Of a stretch of 64,000 nucleotides of DNA, positions 14,942 to 23,554 are shown piece after piece. Source of the stretch: an uncultured Phocaeicola sp. GTDB lineage: Bacteria; Bacteroidota; Bacteroidia; Bacteroidales; Bacteroidaceae. The DNA lies in the NCBI GenBank assembly GCA_944320885.1, contig CALUJE010000013.1:1-64000 (forward strand). Direction: 5' to 3'. Position numbers and translations under genes: made by a program. The notes under the pieces are model-generated. The model saw only the letters and a program-made list of their open reading frames with translations, had not been told where the DNA came from and ran no database searches. The stretch's first letter is position 1. Each line of letters opens with the position of its first letter.

Positions 14942-16933
14942 ATGAAAAAGACAGCTCTTATATTCGGATTGCTGCTGGCTCCGTTCATGGCATCCGGACA
15001 GAATCTGCAAAAGGGAGATTACGGATATCTCTATTGCCACATGAGCGGACGGGGCGAATGGACGGCATACGCCTTAAGCCGTGACGGCATTCATTTTCAT
15101 GACCTCCTGGGAGGAAATGCCGTATTCAACCCAGAAGAACATGCACGCATAGAAGGCGGAACACGCGATGCATATATTTGCCGCAAACATGACGGAAGCG
15201 GATACCTTATGGTCACAACCGACATGGCAAACCACAAATCACACACCTGGAACAATTATGGAATTGATTTGCTCACCAGCGATGACCTGATAAACTGGAA
15301 ATCGGTTACATTCGACTTTCGCAAGGGAGCGGAAATATTCTCGGATAAGGACGCACCCGACGTCTACAAGGATTTTTCGACCGTAAACCGTGTGTGGGCT
15401 CCGCAAATTTTCTGGAATCCCAATTATCAGTGGCCCAACGGGAAACGGGGAGGATACTTCATTTACTACTCCATGCTGAACAGTGCCGAAGAGAAATATG
15501 ACCGGATGTATTACTCATATGCCGATGAGTCGTTCACAACCTTAACCAAACCGCGCCTGCTCTTTGACTGGGGATATGCAACCATCGACGCCGATATCAA
15601 TTATCTTCCATCTGACGGACTTTATCACATGATGATTAAAAAGGAAGGTGGAAAACCCGGACTTTTCACATCCACCGCACCGGCACTAGAGGGGCCGTGG
15701 AGTCTGCCATCGGACGATGACTATATCAATTTTGAAGGGAAAAAGAAATGTGAAGGAGTTTCTGCCTTCCAACTGCAAGGCGACTCTACGTGGCGCATCG
15801 GATATGTGGAATATTCTTCACGCCCCGTACGCTACCGAATCTGCAAAGCCGACAAGTACCTGAGTAATTTTAACTCACCCCGTGACATTGAAGGCGTGGA
15901 AGCTCCGCAACACGGTTCGTTCATGACGCTCACCCGAGAAGAATATGAAACTCTTGAACAATGGAGCTGCAAGGAAGAAAGCAAATACCTGGCACCCAAC
16001 AAGAACAATCCCGTAATACCGGGCTACTTTGCCGACCCGGAGATTCTCTATGCCGAAAAGACAGGAAAATACTACCTCTACCCTACTACCGACGGAATTG
16101 TCGGGTGGAAAAACCACGACTTCAAGGTATATTCTTCAGAAGATATGAAGACATGGACTCGCAACGGGGTAATGCTTGACCTCCAGAAAGACTGCTCCTG
16201 GGCCAATGAAAAAGCATGGGCTCCATGCATCATAGAACGGAAATACTCAAGGAAAGATGGAAAAACTACATATAAATACTTTTACTATTTTGTGGCCGAC
16301 GGGAAAATAGGCGTAGCTGTAGCCGACAATCCGGAAGGACCTTTCAAAGACGCATTGGGACATCCATTGATTTCGCAGCGTCCGGAAGGTGTTAAGGGCG
16401 GTGCCGTGATTGACCCGGATGTATTCCGCGACCCGAAAAGCGGTAACTATTATCTGTATTGGGGAAACGGCTTCCTTGCCGTATCGGAACTGAACGACGA
16501 CATGACTTCCATCAAGGAGGGCTCAACCCGTCTGCTTATCAACAGGAATCAAAAAGGACGCTACCATTACAACGAAGCTACTTATGTATTCTACCGCAAC
16601 GGCAAATATTATTTCACTTGGTCTGAAAACGACACCCGAAGTCCGAATTACCAGGTACGTTATGCCATAAGCGACTCGCCGACCTCACTCACCGGACAGG
16701 TAGAAAAAAAAGTTTTGCTTGCCAAAGACGGACGTCAGGGCATATGGGGTACCGGACATCATTCCGTAATTCAAAAACCGGGAACAGATGAATGGTATAT
16801 CGTATACCACCGATTCAGCCGTCCGGATGCCATTAAAAAAGGATGGAATGCCGGATATTACCGCGAAATATGCATTGACCGACTCTATTTCAATGAAGAC
16901 GGAACACTGCAAGCGGTAAAGCCCAGTCTGTAA
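14942..16933 (+). CDS. secreted two-domain glycoside hydrolase family 43-like protein
   Basis: Encodes 663 residues with a signal peptide (cleavage near ASGQ, residues 17-20). It carries two beta-propeller-like domains. The C-terminal one (about 355-663) keeps GH43 features: PVIPGYFADPEILYAEKTGK with the likely catalytic Asp, VIDPDVFRDPKSGNYYLYWG, NEATYVFYRNGKYYFTWSE, and GHHSVIQKPGTDEWYIVYHR. The N-terminal one (about 22-330) has the same kind of repeats but weaker motifs. GH43 enzymes remove arabinose, xylose or galactose from plant glycans; the exact substrate is unknown. GC content is higher than in the insertion before it. It is a single-gene unit with no SusC/D genes next to it. Confidence 0.85.
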   Translation: MKKTALIFGLLLAPFMASGQNLQKGDYGYLYCHMSGRGEWTAYALSRDGIHFHDLLGGNAVFNPEEHARIEGGTRDAYICRKHDGSGYLMVTTDMANHKSHTWNNYGIDLLTSDDLINWKSVTFDFRKGAEIFSDKDAPDVYKDFSTVNRVWAPQIFWNPNYQWPNGKRGGYFIYYSMLNSAEEKYDRMYYSYADESFTTLTKPRLLFDWGYATIDADINYLPSDGLYHMMIKKEGGKPGLFTSTAPALEGPWSLPSDDDYINFEGKKKCEGVSAFQLQGDSTWRIGYVEYSSRPVRYRICKADKYLSNFNSPRDIEGVEAPQHGSFMTLTREEYETLEQWSCKEESKYLAPNKNNPVIPGYFADPEILYAEKTGKYYLYPTTDGIVGWKNHDFKVYSSEDMKTWTRNGVMLDLQKDCSWANEKAWAPCIIERKYSRKDGKTTYKYFYYFVADGKIGVAVADNPEGPFKDALGHPLISQRPEGVKGGAVIDPDVFRDPKSGNYYLYWGNGFLAVSELNDDMTSIKEGSTRLLINRNQKGRYHYNEATYVFYRNGKYYFTWSENDTRSPNYQVRYAISDSPTSLTGQVEKKVLLAKDGRQGIWGTGHHSVIQKPGTDEWYIVYHRFSRPDAIKKGWNAGYYREICIDRLYFNEDGTLQAVKPSL

Positions 16934-16955
16934 ATCTCATAACAACCAATCTCTA

Positions 16956-17005
16956 CCGGAAAGAAACATGACGCCAATCCATGTCTCTTTCCGGCAGTTT
17001 TTTAC
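16956..17005 (+). terminator. terminator of the GH43 gene
   Basis: CCGGAAAGA (16956-16964) pairs with TCTTTCCGG (16986-16994), followed by a T run. Confidence 0.85.
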
Positions 17006-17130
17006 TTCCGCCTCACTCTTTTATCCGCCAGCAAACCTGAAAATGAAAATCCAATAGTGAACAGAAAATAAATGACCAAAGCTCATTATGAAACTATTTC
17101 ATATAGAAAACTTGAAAACACATGAAAAAA

Positions 17131-17220
17131 AGTCTATCTTTACGTTAAGTATATGTATACTTAGCCTAGAGATACATATACTTAGGCTAGAGATATGTAT
17201 CTTTAGCCTAAAGATAGACT
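17131..17220. repeat. 21-bp tandem repeats with interlocking palindromes upstream of the HU gene
   Basis: Three 21-bp units (17148-17168, 17169-17189, 17190-17210) share a TATGTAT-like core and end in TAGCCTA or TAGGCTA, the middle one partly inverted. Perfect inverted pairs are 17147-17158 with 17172-17183 (12 bp), 17171-17179 with 17193-17201 (9 bp), and outer arms 17131-17141 with 17210-17220 (11 bp). These are mutually exclusive foldings. A TATCTTTA at 17135-17142 is one base from a -7 box, so the array may lie in the 5' leader or act as a protein operator. Confidence 0.7.
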
Positions 17221-17242
17221 TTTAATCAAATACAAATGAATT

Positions 17243-17884
17243 ATGGCAGACTATGAAATGCAGGAATCAAACCTGCCCAATGAAGAGGGAAAACGGACAG
17301 TTTATCCACGCATGATTTTGTGGGGACAGACTGAAACGAAAGAAATTGTTGAGAATATCAGCAAAAACAGTACATTCACCACCGGCGAGATAACCGGAAT
17401 GATTGAAATGATGACGCGAGAAGTGGCCTATCGAATGGCGATGGGCTATTCCGTAAAAATTGACGGACTGGGCATATTTACTCCCTCGCTGGCTCTTAGA
17501 AAACCGGCCAATGAAAACGATGAGGAAGATGATGTAAGAAAACGAAATGCCGCAAGCATCTATCTGAACAACATTAATTTCAGAGCCGACAAGGAATTTA
17601 TCCGTCAGACGGCAGTGAACTGCAAACTGAAGCGCTCAAAAACGAAATTCAAACAATCGTCTCAAAAACTTCTACCCGAAGAACGACTGAAACGCGCACA
17701 AGAGTATCTGAGAGAAAACGGAATAATGAGTGTAAGTGATTATTGTCGCATAACTGGACTATTACACAATTCAGCAGCCATCGAACTGCGTAAATGGCGG
17801 GAAATGCCCGAAACGGGAATAGATACAAAAGGAAGAGGCACCCACAAGGTATATATTCTGAAAAATCAGCAGAATCCCTTGTGA
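17243..17884 (+). CDS. HU-related (histone-like family) DNA-binding protein
   Basis: Encodes 213 residues. The N-terminal ~115 residues follow the HU/IHF-related fold common in Bacteroidetes: a helical pair (TGEITGMIEMMTREVAYRMA, about 50-69), then GYSVKIDGLGIFTPSL. The C-terminal part (about 140-213) is basic with a possible winged-helix segment (MSVSDYCRITGLLHNSAA). It binds DNA and probably shapes the nucleoid or regulates specific loci. The repeat array directly upstream suggests autoregulation. It has no operon partner. Confidence 0.8.
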   Translation: MADYEMQESNLPNEEGKRTVYPRMILWGQTETKEIVENISKNSTFTTGEITGMIEMMTREVAYRMAMGYSVKIDGLGIFTPSLALRKPANENDEEDDVRKRNAASIYLNNINFRADKEFIRQTAVNCKLKRSKTKFKQSSQKLLPEERLKRAQEYLRENGIMSVSDYCRITGLLHNSAAIELRKWREMPETGIDTKGRGTHKVYILKNQQNPL

Positions 17885-17925
17885 ATGCCTATGGGACTAA
17901 ATTATATAAGTACTGTTAAGCACGC

Positions 17926-18384
17926 TTACAAATCATGATTCATCATCCGATAACGTGCCAACTCCTCATATTTAGTGCCGGGACGGCCATAGTTGGCATA
18001 CGGATAGATGGATATTCCCCCACGGGGAGTAAAGATACCGGTCACCTCGATATATTTCGGGTCCATCAGCTTTATCAGGTCTTTCATGATGGTATTGACG
18101 CAGTCTTCATGAAAGTCGCCATGATTTCTGAAACTGAAAAGATAAAGTTTCAGACTTTTGCTCTCTACCATCTTCACATCGGGCAGGTAGCTGATGCGTA
18201 TCTCGGCAAAATCGGGTTGTCCGGTAATAGGACACAGACTGGTAAACTCCGGACAGTTGAAACGCACCCAGTAATCATTCTCGGGATGCTTGTTGACAAA
18301 GGCTTCAAGCACCTCGGGCGCATAATCGGTACGGTAAGTAGTATTCTTGTTTCCCAAAAGGGTCAGTTCGTCTTTTCTTTCCAT
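17926..18384 (-). CDS. queF: NADPH-dependent 7-cyano-7-deazaguanine reductase
   Basis: Encodes 152 residues from the ATG at 18384; the longer frame starts with GTG at 18390, inside the queC stop, and is less likely. It reduces preQ0 to preQ1 in queuosine synthesis. This is the short unimodular type. Visible motifs are [20 protein letters not shown] with the nucleophile Cys, [20 protein letters not shown] binding NADPH, and the [16 protein letters not shown] end. It is the last gene of the yhhQ-queC-queF operon, 2 bases after queC. Confidence 0.95.
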   Translation of the reverse strand: MERKDELTLLGNKNTTYRTDYAPEVLEAFVNKHPENDYWVRFNCPEFTSLCPITGQPDFAEIRISYLPDVKMVESKSLKLYLFSFRNHGDFHEDCVNTIMKDLIKLMDPKYIEVTGIFTPRGGISIYPYANYGRPGTKYEELARYRMMNHDL

Positions 18385-18386
18385 AA

Positions 18387-19061
18387 TCACTCAGCTGAAT
18401 TAAGATTGTTTTTTCGGGCCAGATATTTCTCAAGTCCTTCACGGCGAAGCTTGCATGCCGGACAATGTCCGCATCCGTCACCGGGTATGCCGTTATAGCA
18501 GGTCAGCGTCTCATTTCGGATAATGTCGAAGACTCCCAGTTCATCGGCCAGTGCCCATGTATCGGCCTTGTCTATCCACATCAGCGGAGTATGTATGACA
18601 AACTGCTCTTCCATGGCCAGATTAAGAGTGACATTCAGCGATTTGATAAAATTGTCCCTACAGTCGGGATATCCGCTGAAGTCTGTCTGCGAAACACCGG
18701 TAACCAGATGCCTGATACCTCTCTCACGGGCATATACTGCGGCTATGCTCAGAAAAAACAGGTTGCGTCCCGGAACAAAAGTATTCGGCACACTGTCGGC
18801 CGGTTTTACCTGATCCATCTCAATAGAAGTGTCGGTCAGTGAATTTTTTCCCAGCGAGCCGATAAACGATACATCCATCACATCAAAATCCACACCGGCT
18901 TTTTGTGCAATGGCACGTGCCAGTTCCACCTCCTTCACGTGTTTTTGTCCGTAAATGAAACTAAGCGCACACACTTTACTGAAATTCTTTTTCGCCCAAA
19001 ACAGGCAGGTAGTAGAGTCCTGTCCTCCACTAAATACCACTAATGCAGTTTCTTTCTTCAT
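18387..19061 (-). CDS. queC: 7-cyano-7-deazaguanine synthase
   Basis: Encodes 224 residues. It converts 7-carboxy-7-deazaguanine to preQ0 using ATP and ammonia. The ATP-pyrophosphatase signature [14 protein letters not shown] lies at residues 9-22, and the zinc-binding cysteines are in [19 protein letters not shown] near residues 189-207. Length is normal. It is the middle gene of the operon, 7 bases after the transporter and 2 bases before queF, so the operon supplies preQ1 from both salvage and synthesis. Confidence 0.95.
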   Translation of the reverse strand: MKKETALVVFSGGQDSTTCLFWAKKNFSKVCALSFIYGQKHVKEVELARAIAQKAGVDFDVMDVSFIGSLGKNSLTDTSIEMDQVKPADSVPNTFVPGRNLFFLSIAAVYARERGIRHLVTGVSQTDFSGYPDCRDNFIKSLNVTLNLAMEEQFVIHTPLMWIDKADTWALADELGVFDIIRNETLTCYNGIPGDGCGHCPACKLRREGLEKYLARKNNLNSAE

Positions 19062-19068
19062 AAGTCTA

Positions 19069-19752
19069 TCAGATTTCCTTTACCTTAAGAATATTGTATG
19101 ACACATTGGTGTCATAAACATCACTCCCGTCGACCTTCTTCACATAACGAACCACGCGGATGGTAACCGGCAATACCACAATCTCATAAAGAGTCTTGGC
19201 TACAGCCTGCACAATCATCATCTTGATGAGTTCATTAAACGGAATCAGACCGCCAAAAGCGATGGGAAAGAATATCAACGAGTCGGCACTCTCGCCAAAC
19301 AACGTCGACACAATGGCACGGGCCGAAAAGTTCTTTCCGTTTGATGCCAGTTTCATACGGCTCATCACATAAGCGTTTATAAATGAACCGACCAGGAAAG
19401 CCGTCAGACTGGCAAAAGCTATACGCGGTGCAAGTCCGAATACAAAGTTAAAATGCTCATCGCCATTCCAGAAAGGTGCAGCAGGCAAAGCCACAGCAGC
19501 CTGAGCAAGCAGAATGACAAAGAAGTTCATGGCAAAACCGGCCCAGATAATAAGACGCGCCTTGCGGAAACCCCACACTTCGGCTATACAGTCGTTCAGA
19601 ATGTATGAAACCGGAAACACGATGAAACCTGCGGTAATGGAAATGGCACCTACCTGTACCACTTTGGCTTCGAGAAGATTGGCTGCAATAAGGCAGACAC
19701 AGAATAGTATCCCCAATAGCATGAAGGATACCGAAACGGTTTGATTTTTCAT
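19069..19752 (-). CDS. yhhQ: queuosine precursor transporter (YhhQ family)
   Basis: Encodes 227 residues with six hydrophobic segments, an inner-membrane carrier for queuosine precursors such as preQ0/preQ1. Family motifs include [19 protein letters not shown] near residues 48-66 and [19 protein letters not shown] near 149-167. It heads the operon with queC and queF. A preQ1-I-like aptamer overlaps its ribosome binding site (AAGGA before the ATG), so translation is probably shut down when preQ1 is plentiful. Confidence 0.92.
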   Translation of the reverse strand: MKNQTVSVSFMLLGILFCVCLIAANLLEAKVVQVGAISITAGFIVFPVSYILNDCIAEVWGFRKARLIIWAGFAMNFFVILLAQAAVALPAAPFWNGDEHFNFVFGLAPRIAFASLTAFLVGSFINAYVMSRMKLASNGKNFSARAIVSTLFGESADSLIFFPIAFGGLIPFNELIKMMIVQAVAKTLYEIVVLPVTIRVVRYVKKVDGSDVYDTNVSYNILKVKEI

Positions 19753-19755
19753 ATT

Positions 19756-19788
19756 CCTTGTTTTTTACGAGGTGTTCAAGCACTCGGA
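19756..19788 (-). promoter_or_regulatory. preQ1-I-type riboswitch
   Basis: On the minus strand, CGAG (19786-19783) pairs with CTCG (19771-19768) to form P1. The loop contains TGCTTGAACAC and is followed by an A-rich tail, TAAAAAACAAGG. Loop CTTG pairs with tail CAAG in the classical pseudoknot, as the Bacillus subtilis aptamer pairs TAG with CTA. The loop C before TTG matches the preQ1-contacting C. The tail CAAGG overlaps the Shine-Dalgarno of yhhQ, which fits translational repression. Confidence 0.82.
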
Positions 19789-19811
19789 TTAATAAATCAT
19801 TTTTGCGACCG

Positions 19812-19819
19812 CAAAGTTA
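19812..19819 (-). promoter_or_regulatory. -7 promoter box for the queuosine operon
   Basis: TAACTTTG on the minus strand (TAnnTTTG). The transcript would start about 15-20 bases before the riboswitch. Confidence 0.65.
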
Positions 19820-19902
19820 CACTTATTTTTTCATTGAAAAGCAAACTCTGCGGCAATTATTTTATGCAGACAAGCATTACAGCATTATCTGAAGCATTCT
19901 TC

Positions 19903-22041
19903 CTATCCTTTCTGTTCTACGCCAATCATCGTAAGTGACAGACGTTTACGGGCCTCATCTATGGCCAGTACCTTCACACGAACATGCTGATGAATGTGCA
20001 CGATTTCGTTAGGGTCGGTTATATAACGGTCGGCCAACTGTGAGAGATGCACCAGTCCGTTCTCCTTGATACCTACATTGACAAAGCAACCGAAATTGGT
20101 TATATTGGTAATGATTCCAGGAAGCTCCATGCCTTCATGCAAATCGGCCAGTGTTCTTACATTCGGGTCGAATGAGAACACCTGTACGGTCTGACGCAGG
20201 TCACGCCCCGGCTTGTCAAGCTCCTGCATGATATCGGTCAGAGTAGGAATACCTACCGTATCCGTAACATATTTCTGAAGGTCAATCCTGGCACGCAGGT
20301 CTTTCGAAGCTATCAGTTCGCTGACCGAGCAATCAAGATCGGAAGCCATACGCTGTACCACCGGATAGCTTTCCGGATGAACGGCCGTATTGTCCAACGG
20401 ATTATCGGCATGAGGAATACGCAGGAATCCGGCACACTGCTCATAGGCCTTGGCTCCCATACGCGGCACCTTCAGCAATTCGCGACGGGAATGGAACGGG
20501 CCGTTTTCCGAACGATAGTCTACAATATTCTGCGCCAGCTGAGGTCCCAGTCCGGATACATATGTAAGCAGATGCTTGCTGGCAGTATTCAGATTTACCC
20601 CCACAAGGTTTACGCAATTCTCTACCGTCTGGTCAAGTGATTTCTTCAATGCCGTCTGGTCTACATCGTGCTGATACTGCCCTACTCCTATCGATTTGGG
20701 GTCAATCTTCACCAGTTCGGCCAGCGGGTCCATCAGACGGCGGCCAATAGATACGGCCCCACGTACCGTCACATCATAATCCGGAAATTCTTCACGGGCT
20801 ATCTTTGAAGCTGAATAGATGGAAGCTCCGTCTTCACTCACAACAAAAGCCTGTACCTTACGGGCATATTGCAGATTGGTTATAAAATCTTCGGTTTCAC
20901 GACTTGCCGTACCATTTCCGATGGCGATGGCGTCAATGGAGTATTGTTCAACCAGTGTAGTAATTTTACGTGCAGCCTGTGCACGCTCGTTCTTCGGCGG
21001 ATGCGGATAAATAGTCTCATTATGCAAAAGATTTCCTTGCGCATCAAGACACACGACCTTACATCCGGTACGGTATCCGGGGTCAATACCCAATACACGC
21101 TTCTGCCCCAACGGAGGAGCCATAAGCAGCTGACGCAGATTGGCCGCAAAGACACGAATGGCTTCTTCATCGGCTTTCTGCTTACTCGATGATGCAAATT
21201 CCGTCTCAATGGAAGGTTTCAGCAGACGCTTGTAAGCATCTTCTATCGCCATTGATACCTGACGGGCACATTCGTTGCGAGCATGTACAAACCGGCGCTC
21301 AAGACGCATGGTTGCCTCCTCATCATCGGCCGGCGCTATGGAAACTTTCAGAAAGCCTTCTGACTCTCCTCGACGAATGGCAAGCAACCGATGTGACGAG
21401 CATCGTTTTAAAGGCTCTGAAAAATCAAAATAATCGCGGTATTTTACAGCCTCCTCGTCTTTTCCCTTGACAAGTCTGGATGTAATAACGGCGTTGCGAG
21501 CAAACTGCATACGCACGATATTACGCGCCTGCTCGTCTTCATTTACCTGCTCGGCTATAATGTCACGGGCACCTTTCAGTGCTTCATCTTCTGAATTCAC
21601 TTCCCCTTTTACAAAGGCTGCCAGTTTCTGTTCCAGATGCATCTCACGCTGCATCATAAGCATTACGGCTAAAGGTTCAAGTCCTTTCTGACGCGCGGCC
21701 TCGGCACGTGTCTTTCTCTTGGGTTTATATGGAAGATAGATATCCTCAAGTTCGGTAGAATCCCAACAGTTTTCAATACGCAGTTTCAGCTCCTCAGTCA
21801 ACTTACCCTGCTCCTCAATGGTGGAAAGGATAGTATCTTTTCTTTTTGAAATGTCCTTCAGTTTATCAAGCCAGTTACTGATATCGGCTATTTTCACTTC
21901 ATCAAGACCACCGGTAGCTTCCTTACGGTATCGGCTTATAAAAGGAATGGTTGCTCCTCCTTCGAGCAATTTTAATGTATTCCGCACTTGCCATGATGCC
22001 AAATCAAGCGCTTTTTCTATGATATATATATATTGCTCCAT
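19903..22041 (-). CDS. tex: Tex-type RNA-binding transcriptional accessory protein
   Basis: Encodes 712 residues from the ATG at 22041 (MEQYIYIIE); the longest frame begins with a TTG and is less likely. Tex is a multidomain nucleic-acid-binding protein of the cytoplasm that affects transcription and stress responses. Visible parts are the helical N terminus with GGATIPFISRYRKEATGGLDE, the YqgF-like core KRVLGIDPGYRTGCKV near residue 320, helix-hairpin-helix segments (LLTYVSGLGPQLAQNIVDYR; FHSRRELLKVPRMGAKAYEQ), and a C-terminal S1 domain (GIITNITNFGCFVNVGIKEN). No clear -7 box was seen in front. Confidence 0.95.
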   Translation of the reverse strand: MEQYIYIIEKALDLASWQVRNTLKLLEGGATIPFISRYRKEATGGLDEVKIADISNWLDKLKDISKRKDTILSTIEEQGKLTEELKLRIENCWDSTELEDIYLPYKPKRKTRAEAARQKGLEPLAVMLMMQREMHLEQKLAAFVKGEVNSEDEALKGARDIIAEQVNEDEQARNIVRMQFARNAVITSRLVKGKDEEAVKYRDYFDFSEPLKRCSSHRLLAIRRGESEGFLKVSIAPADDEEATMRLERRFVHARNECARQVSMAIEDAYKRLLKPSIETEFASSSKQKADEEAIRVFAANLRQLLMAPPLGQKRVLGIDPGYRTGCKVVCLDAQGNLLHNETIYPHPPKNERAQAARKITTLVEQYSIDAIAIGNGTASRETEDFITNLQYARKVQAFVVSEDGASIYSASKIAREEFPDYDVTVRGAVSIGRRLMDPLAELVKIDPKSIGVGQYQHDVDQTALKKSLDQTVENCVNLVGVNLNTASKHLLTYVSGLGPQLAQNIVDYRSENGPFHSRRELLKVPRMGAKAYEQCAGFLRIPHADNPLDNTAVHPESYPVVQRMASDLDCSVSELIASKDLRARIDLQKYVTDTVGIPTLTDIMQELDKPGRDLRQTVQVFSFDPNVRTLADLHEGMELPGIITNITNFGCFVNVGIKENGLVHLSQLADRYITDPNEIVHIHQHVRVKVLAIDEARKRLSLTMIGVEQKG

Positions 22042-22084
22042 TATCAAAATATTTATCTTGGTATTACGAGATTATAGAAAATAA

Positions 22085-22118
22085 AAAAACTCCTACAAGA
22101 ATTCTTGTAGGAGTTTTT
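22085..22118 (-). terminator. terminator after tRNA-His
   Basis: A perfect 34-base palindrome (arms 22085-22101 and 22102-22118) with CTCCTACAAGAA / TTCTTGTAGGAG and T runs on both strands. It follows the minus-strand tRNA. Confidence 0.9.
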
Positions 22119-22124
22119 CGTGTG

Positions 22125-22199
22125 GGTGGCAGATGGGACTCGAACCCACGACATTCAGAACCACAATCTGACGCTCTAACCAACTGAACTACAGCCACC
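22125..22199 (-). tRNA. tRNA-His (anticodon GTG)
   Basis: The minus strand folds as a cloverleaf: acceptor GTGGCTG with CTGCCAC (one U-U mismatch at 6-67), D arm with AGTTCAGTTGGTTAGAGC, anticodon loop TTGTGGT giving GTG, and T arm with GGGTTCGAGTCCC. The extra G before position 1 (22199) faces C73, the tRNA-His identity feature. CCA is not encoded beyond the first C's. Confidence 0.96.
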
Positions 22200-22242
22200 A
22201 TGTTATTTGTTTTTTAAGAACCTCTTGTTCTCAAAAGCGATG

Positions 22243-22250
22243 CAAAGGTA
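22243..22250 (-). promoter_or_regulatory. -7 promoter box for tRNA-His
   Basis: TACCTTTG on the minus strand (TAnnTTTG), 44 bases upstream of the tRNA. Confidence 0.6.
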
Positions 22251-22290
22251 GGCATTTTTTTGATACCTGCAAATAGTTTGCGATATTTTT

Positions 22291-22527
22291 TCAAAAAAAG
22301 TATTCTTTTATGCCTTTATTGTACTTTCCGAGGAGTTTTCTGCCCGATTCCAGGGAAAAATTCATCCTGAAACGTCCTGAGTCGGTTACTCCCTGTATTG
22401 GGTATGAAGCAGGAGAAAGCTGATAAACTTCTCTCCCATTCAATACCGGACAAGACTGACAACACATAAAAAACGGATTATACAGATACCCCGCACCTTT
22501 GTTCTGCAGTATTGTATAATCCGTCAT
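22291..22527 (-). CDS. hypothetical protein, doubtful
   Basis: A 78-codon frame 17 bases after folD on the same strand. The product contains CCQSCPVLNG, and no family, signal peptide or clear ribosome site is seen. Its placement could make it the last gene of the folD unit. It may also be a chance frame. Confidence 0.3.
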   Translation of the reverse strand: MTDYTILQNKGAGYLYNPFFMCCQSCPVLNGREVYQLSPASYPIQGVTDSGRFRMNFSLESGRKLLGKYNKGIKEYFF

Positions 22528-22544
22528 TATTATAATATATCCAC

Positions 22545-23429
22545 TTAATCTTTATAGACTGCTTTCTTTCCGGCCAACAATGTATTCTTCATTAAAGATA
22601 CAATAGTCATCGGTCCTACACCTCCCGGAACAGGAGTAATGAAAGAACATTTAGGAGCAACCTCGTCAAATTTTACGTCGCCGGTCAACTTGAATCCTGA
22701 TTTACGGGTTGCATCCGGCACTCGGGTTGTACCTACATCAATTATCACCGCTCCTTCTTTTACCATATCTGCCGTTACAAAATTAGGCTGTCCCATTGCA
22801 GCAATAATGATATCTGCTTCACGACATTCCTTTACCAGATCTTTTGACCGGCTATGACATACGGTAACAGTAGCATCACCAGGATATGCTTTTTGCATCA
22901 TCAGAGTAGCCATCGGCTTGCCAACAATATTACTACGGCCCAAAACAACACATTTCTTACCTGAAGTTTCTATATTGTAACGTTTCAAGAGCTCCAGTAT
23001 TCCATTAGGGGTTGCCGATACATAACATGGCAATCCAATAGAAAGACGTCCTACATTTATAGGATGGAAACCGTCAACATCCTTACGATAATCAATCGTT
23101 TCTATAACTTTCTGTTCTGAAATATGTTTAGGCAAAGGTAATTGAACTATAAATCCGTCAACATCGTTATCGGCATTCAACTCTTTTACCTTGTTTAATA
23201 ATTCTTCTTCTGTTACATCCTCTTCATAACGAATCAAAGTTGATGTGAAACCGCAAACCTCACATGCCTTTACCTTAGCAGCTACATAAGTTTCACTACC
23301 GCCATCATGTCCTACCAGTATTGCGGCAAGATGAGGACGTTTGCCACCTTTAGCTACAATCTCGGCTACTTCGGCTGCAATTTCCTGTTTCACCTGTTCT
23401 GAAATAGCTTTTCCGTCTATTAGTTGCAT
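22545..23429 (-). CDS. folD: bifunctional methylenetetrahydrofolate dehydrogenase/cyclohydrolase
   Basis: Encodes 294 residues. It interconverts methylene-, methenyl- and formyl-tetrahydrofolate in the cytoplasm. Motifs are the catalytic [13 protein letters not shown] with the Lys near residues 49-61, [15 protein letters not shown] near 92-106, [15 protein letters not shown] binding NADP near 160-174, and [14 protein letters not shown] at the end. Length and start are typical. It has its own promoter at 23462. Confidence 0.97.
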   Translation of the reverse strand: MQLIDGKAISEQVKQEIAAEVAEIVAKGGKRPHLAAILVGHDGGSETYVAAKVKACEVCGFTSTLIRYEEDVTEEELLNKVKELNADNDVDGFIVQLPLPKHISEQKVIETIDYRKDVDGFHPINVGRLSIGLPCYVSATPNGILELLKRYNIETSGKKCVVLGRSNIVGKPMATLMMQKAYPGDATVTVCHSRSKDLVKECREADIIIAAMGQPNFVTADMVKEGAVIIDVGTTRVPDATRKSGFKLTGDVKFDEVAPKCSFITPVPGGVGPMTIVSLMKNTLLAGKKAVYKD

Positions 23430-23461
23430 AGTTTACCTGATTTATATTATATGATTGCTTA

Positions 23462-23469
23462 CAAATGTA
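23462..23469 (-). promoter_or_regulatory. -7 promoter box for folD
   Basis: TACATTTG on the minus strand (TAnnTTTG), about 32 bases upstream of folD. Confidence 0.6.
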
Positions 23470-23496
23470 ACACAAATCTGCCATGCGGCATAACTT

Positions 23497-23531
23497 AAAA
23501 AGGAGAAAGTTCAAAAAACTTTCTCCTTTTT
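23497..23531 (-). terminator. terminator of ffh
   Basis: AAAAAGGAGAAAGTT (23497-23511) pairs perfectly with AACTTTCTCCTTTTT (23517-23531); a T run follows on the minus strand. Confidence 0.85.
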
Positions 23532-23554
23532 TATCATTGTCCACAAAAATTATA

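Noticed and set aside
17131..17220. Tandem palindromic repeats considered as a CRISPR array
   Set aside because: The 21-bp units are directly adjacent without unique spacers, and no cas genes are near.
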